Positions 63,701 through 64,000 of a stretch of DNA of 64,000 bases are shown in pieces. Position numbers and translations under genes: made by a program. Under the pieces are notes generated by a model, which saw only the letters and a list, made by a program, of their open reading frames with translations, searched no databases and was not told where the DNA came from. Source of the stretch: Thermoplasmatales archaeon (GTDB lineage Archaea > Thermoplasmatota > Thermoplasmata > Thermoplasmatales > GCA-001856825); contig JAJSLL010000003.1 of assembly GCA_026127935.1 (NCBI GenBank), positions 1-64,000 on the forward strand, in the 5' to 3' direction. The stretch's first letter is position 1. Every line of letters begins with the position of its first letter.

Positions 63701-64000
63701 ATGGAAGTGAAATCGTTCATCAGCCTAGATGAAGCGATTCGGAAGGGAATAAAACACAAACCCAAAGTAACGACCAAGAGTGTTTCAGTTTTGGATGCAG
63801 TCGGAAAGTATTCAGCCAGAGACATTCTATCGGCCTCAGACTATCCAGCTTTCGATAGAAGCGCGGTGGATGGATATGCCGTTAGGTCTGATGAAACGAT
63901 CTCATCGAGCAAGACAAATCCCTCGACTTTTATTATAGTTGGAACGGTCTACCCTTCGACTTCAGAAGTGCTCAAAGTTGGGAAGGGCGAAGCAGTCAAA
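63701..64000 (+). CDS. moeA: MoeA molybdenum/tungsten insertase, 5' part
   Basis: It runs off the window after 100 codons. MEVKSFISLDEAI opens it, then the family segment DYPAFDRSAVDGYAV, the signature of MoeA/gephyrin domain E. It inserts molybdate or tungstate into molybdopterin. It begins 33 bases after wtpC and so probably belongs to the same transport operon. Confidence 0.9.
   Translation, partial: MEVKSFISLDEAIRKGIKHKPKVTTKSVSVLDAVGKYSARDILSASDYPAFDRSAVDGYAVRSDETISSSKTNPSTFIIVGTVYPSTSEVLKVGKGEAVK

Noticed and set aside
1..64000. CRISPR arrays, rRNA genes, further tRNA genes, replication origin
   Set aside because: I found no regular repeat-spacer pattern, no rRNA and no third tRNA. 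MCM and PolB2-like genes alone do not mark an origin, and no Cdc6 gene or repeat cluster is visible.

Overview
The window reads as a piece of an archaeal chromosome from the Thermoplasmatales or a close relative. The evidence is a family-wide set of archaeal information genes (MCM, Lsm, the exosome subunit Csl4, a fused Kae1-Bud32, ABCE1, an ATP-dependent DNA ligase, RtcB, a PolB2-like polymerase), SepF-type cell division, a tricorn-interacting-factor-type M1 aminopeptidase, TrpB2, an archaeal dihydropteroate synthase with an N-terminal extension, and promoters with TATA boxes 25-35 bases before starts, many of them leaderless. Lineage below order level is not determined. Genes are packed tightly on both strands with many 4-base overlaps.

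Layout. 1-7 kb: an intron-containing tRNA-Tyr, sepF, a K+-independent H+-pyrophosphatase, then mcm-DUF424-folP on the minus strand. 7-19.7 kb: tRNA-Gly, trpB2 with a perfect operator-like palindrome, an Amt ammonium transporter, a D12 adenine methylase coupled to dCTP deaminase, a degenerate galactokinase-like protein next to a phosphoglucosamine mutase, hsp20, a UbiB-type kinase, purA, a PUA protein and an M19 dipeptidase. 19.7-27.7 kb is the accessory region. It holds a PolB2-like polymerase operon with two small partner genes, a retropepsin-like protein that lacks its catalytic Asp, two decayed transposases, two broken small zinc-protein genes, a DUF981 membrane protein and a GNAT acetyltransferase.

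27.7-54.4 kb is core metabolism and RNA biology. It holds gdhA, speE, the rdgB/kae1-bud32/lsm/csl4/METTL5-like cluster, the sucC-sucD-argF operon, an M1 aminopeptidase, a large Asn/Ser/Thr-rich surface protein, DUF6015-ABCE1, a thiolase-like protein without its nucleophilic Cys paired with a DUF35 protein, a normal thiolase/3-hydroxyacyl-CoA dehydrogenase pair, DNA ligase, pyrD-pyrK, an A24-type peptidase and rtcB.

54.5-64 kb is a molybdenum/tungsten island: a MobA-like nucleotidyltransferase, a formate-dehydrogenase-type catalytic subunit co-transcribed with two sulfhydrogenase-type electron-transfer subunits, a tungsten aldehyde:ferredoxin oxidoreductase, a complete tungstate/molybdate ABC transporter and the start of MoeA. 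Together these supply metal uptake, cofactor maturation and two enzymes that use the cofactor. The transporter promoter carries a candidate operator. The strongest leads are this island with its formate dehydrogenase/sulfhydrogenase-module combination, and the PolB2-like three-gene operon.
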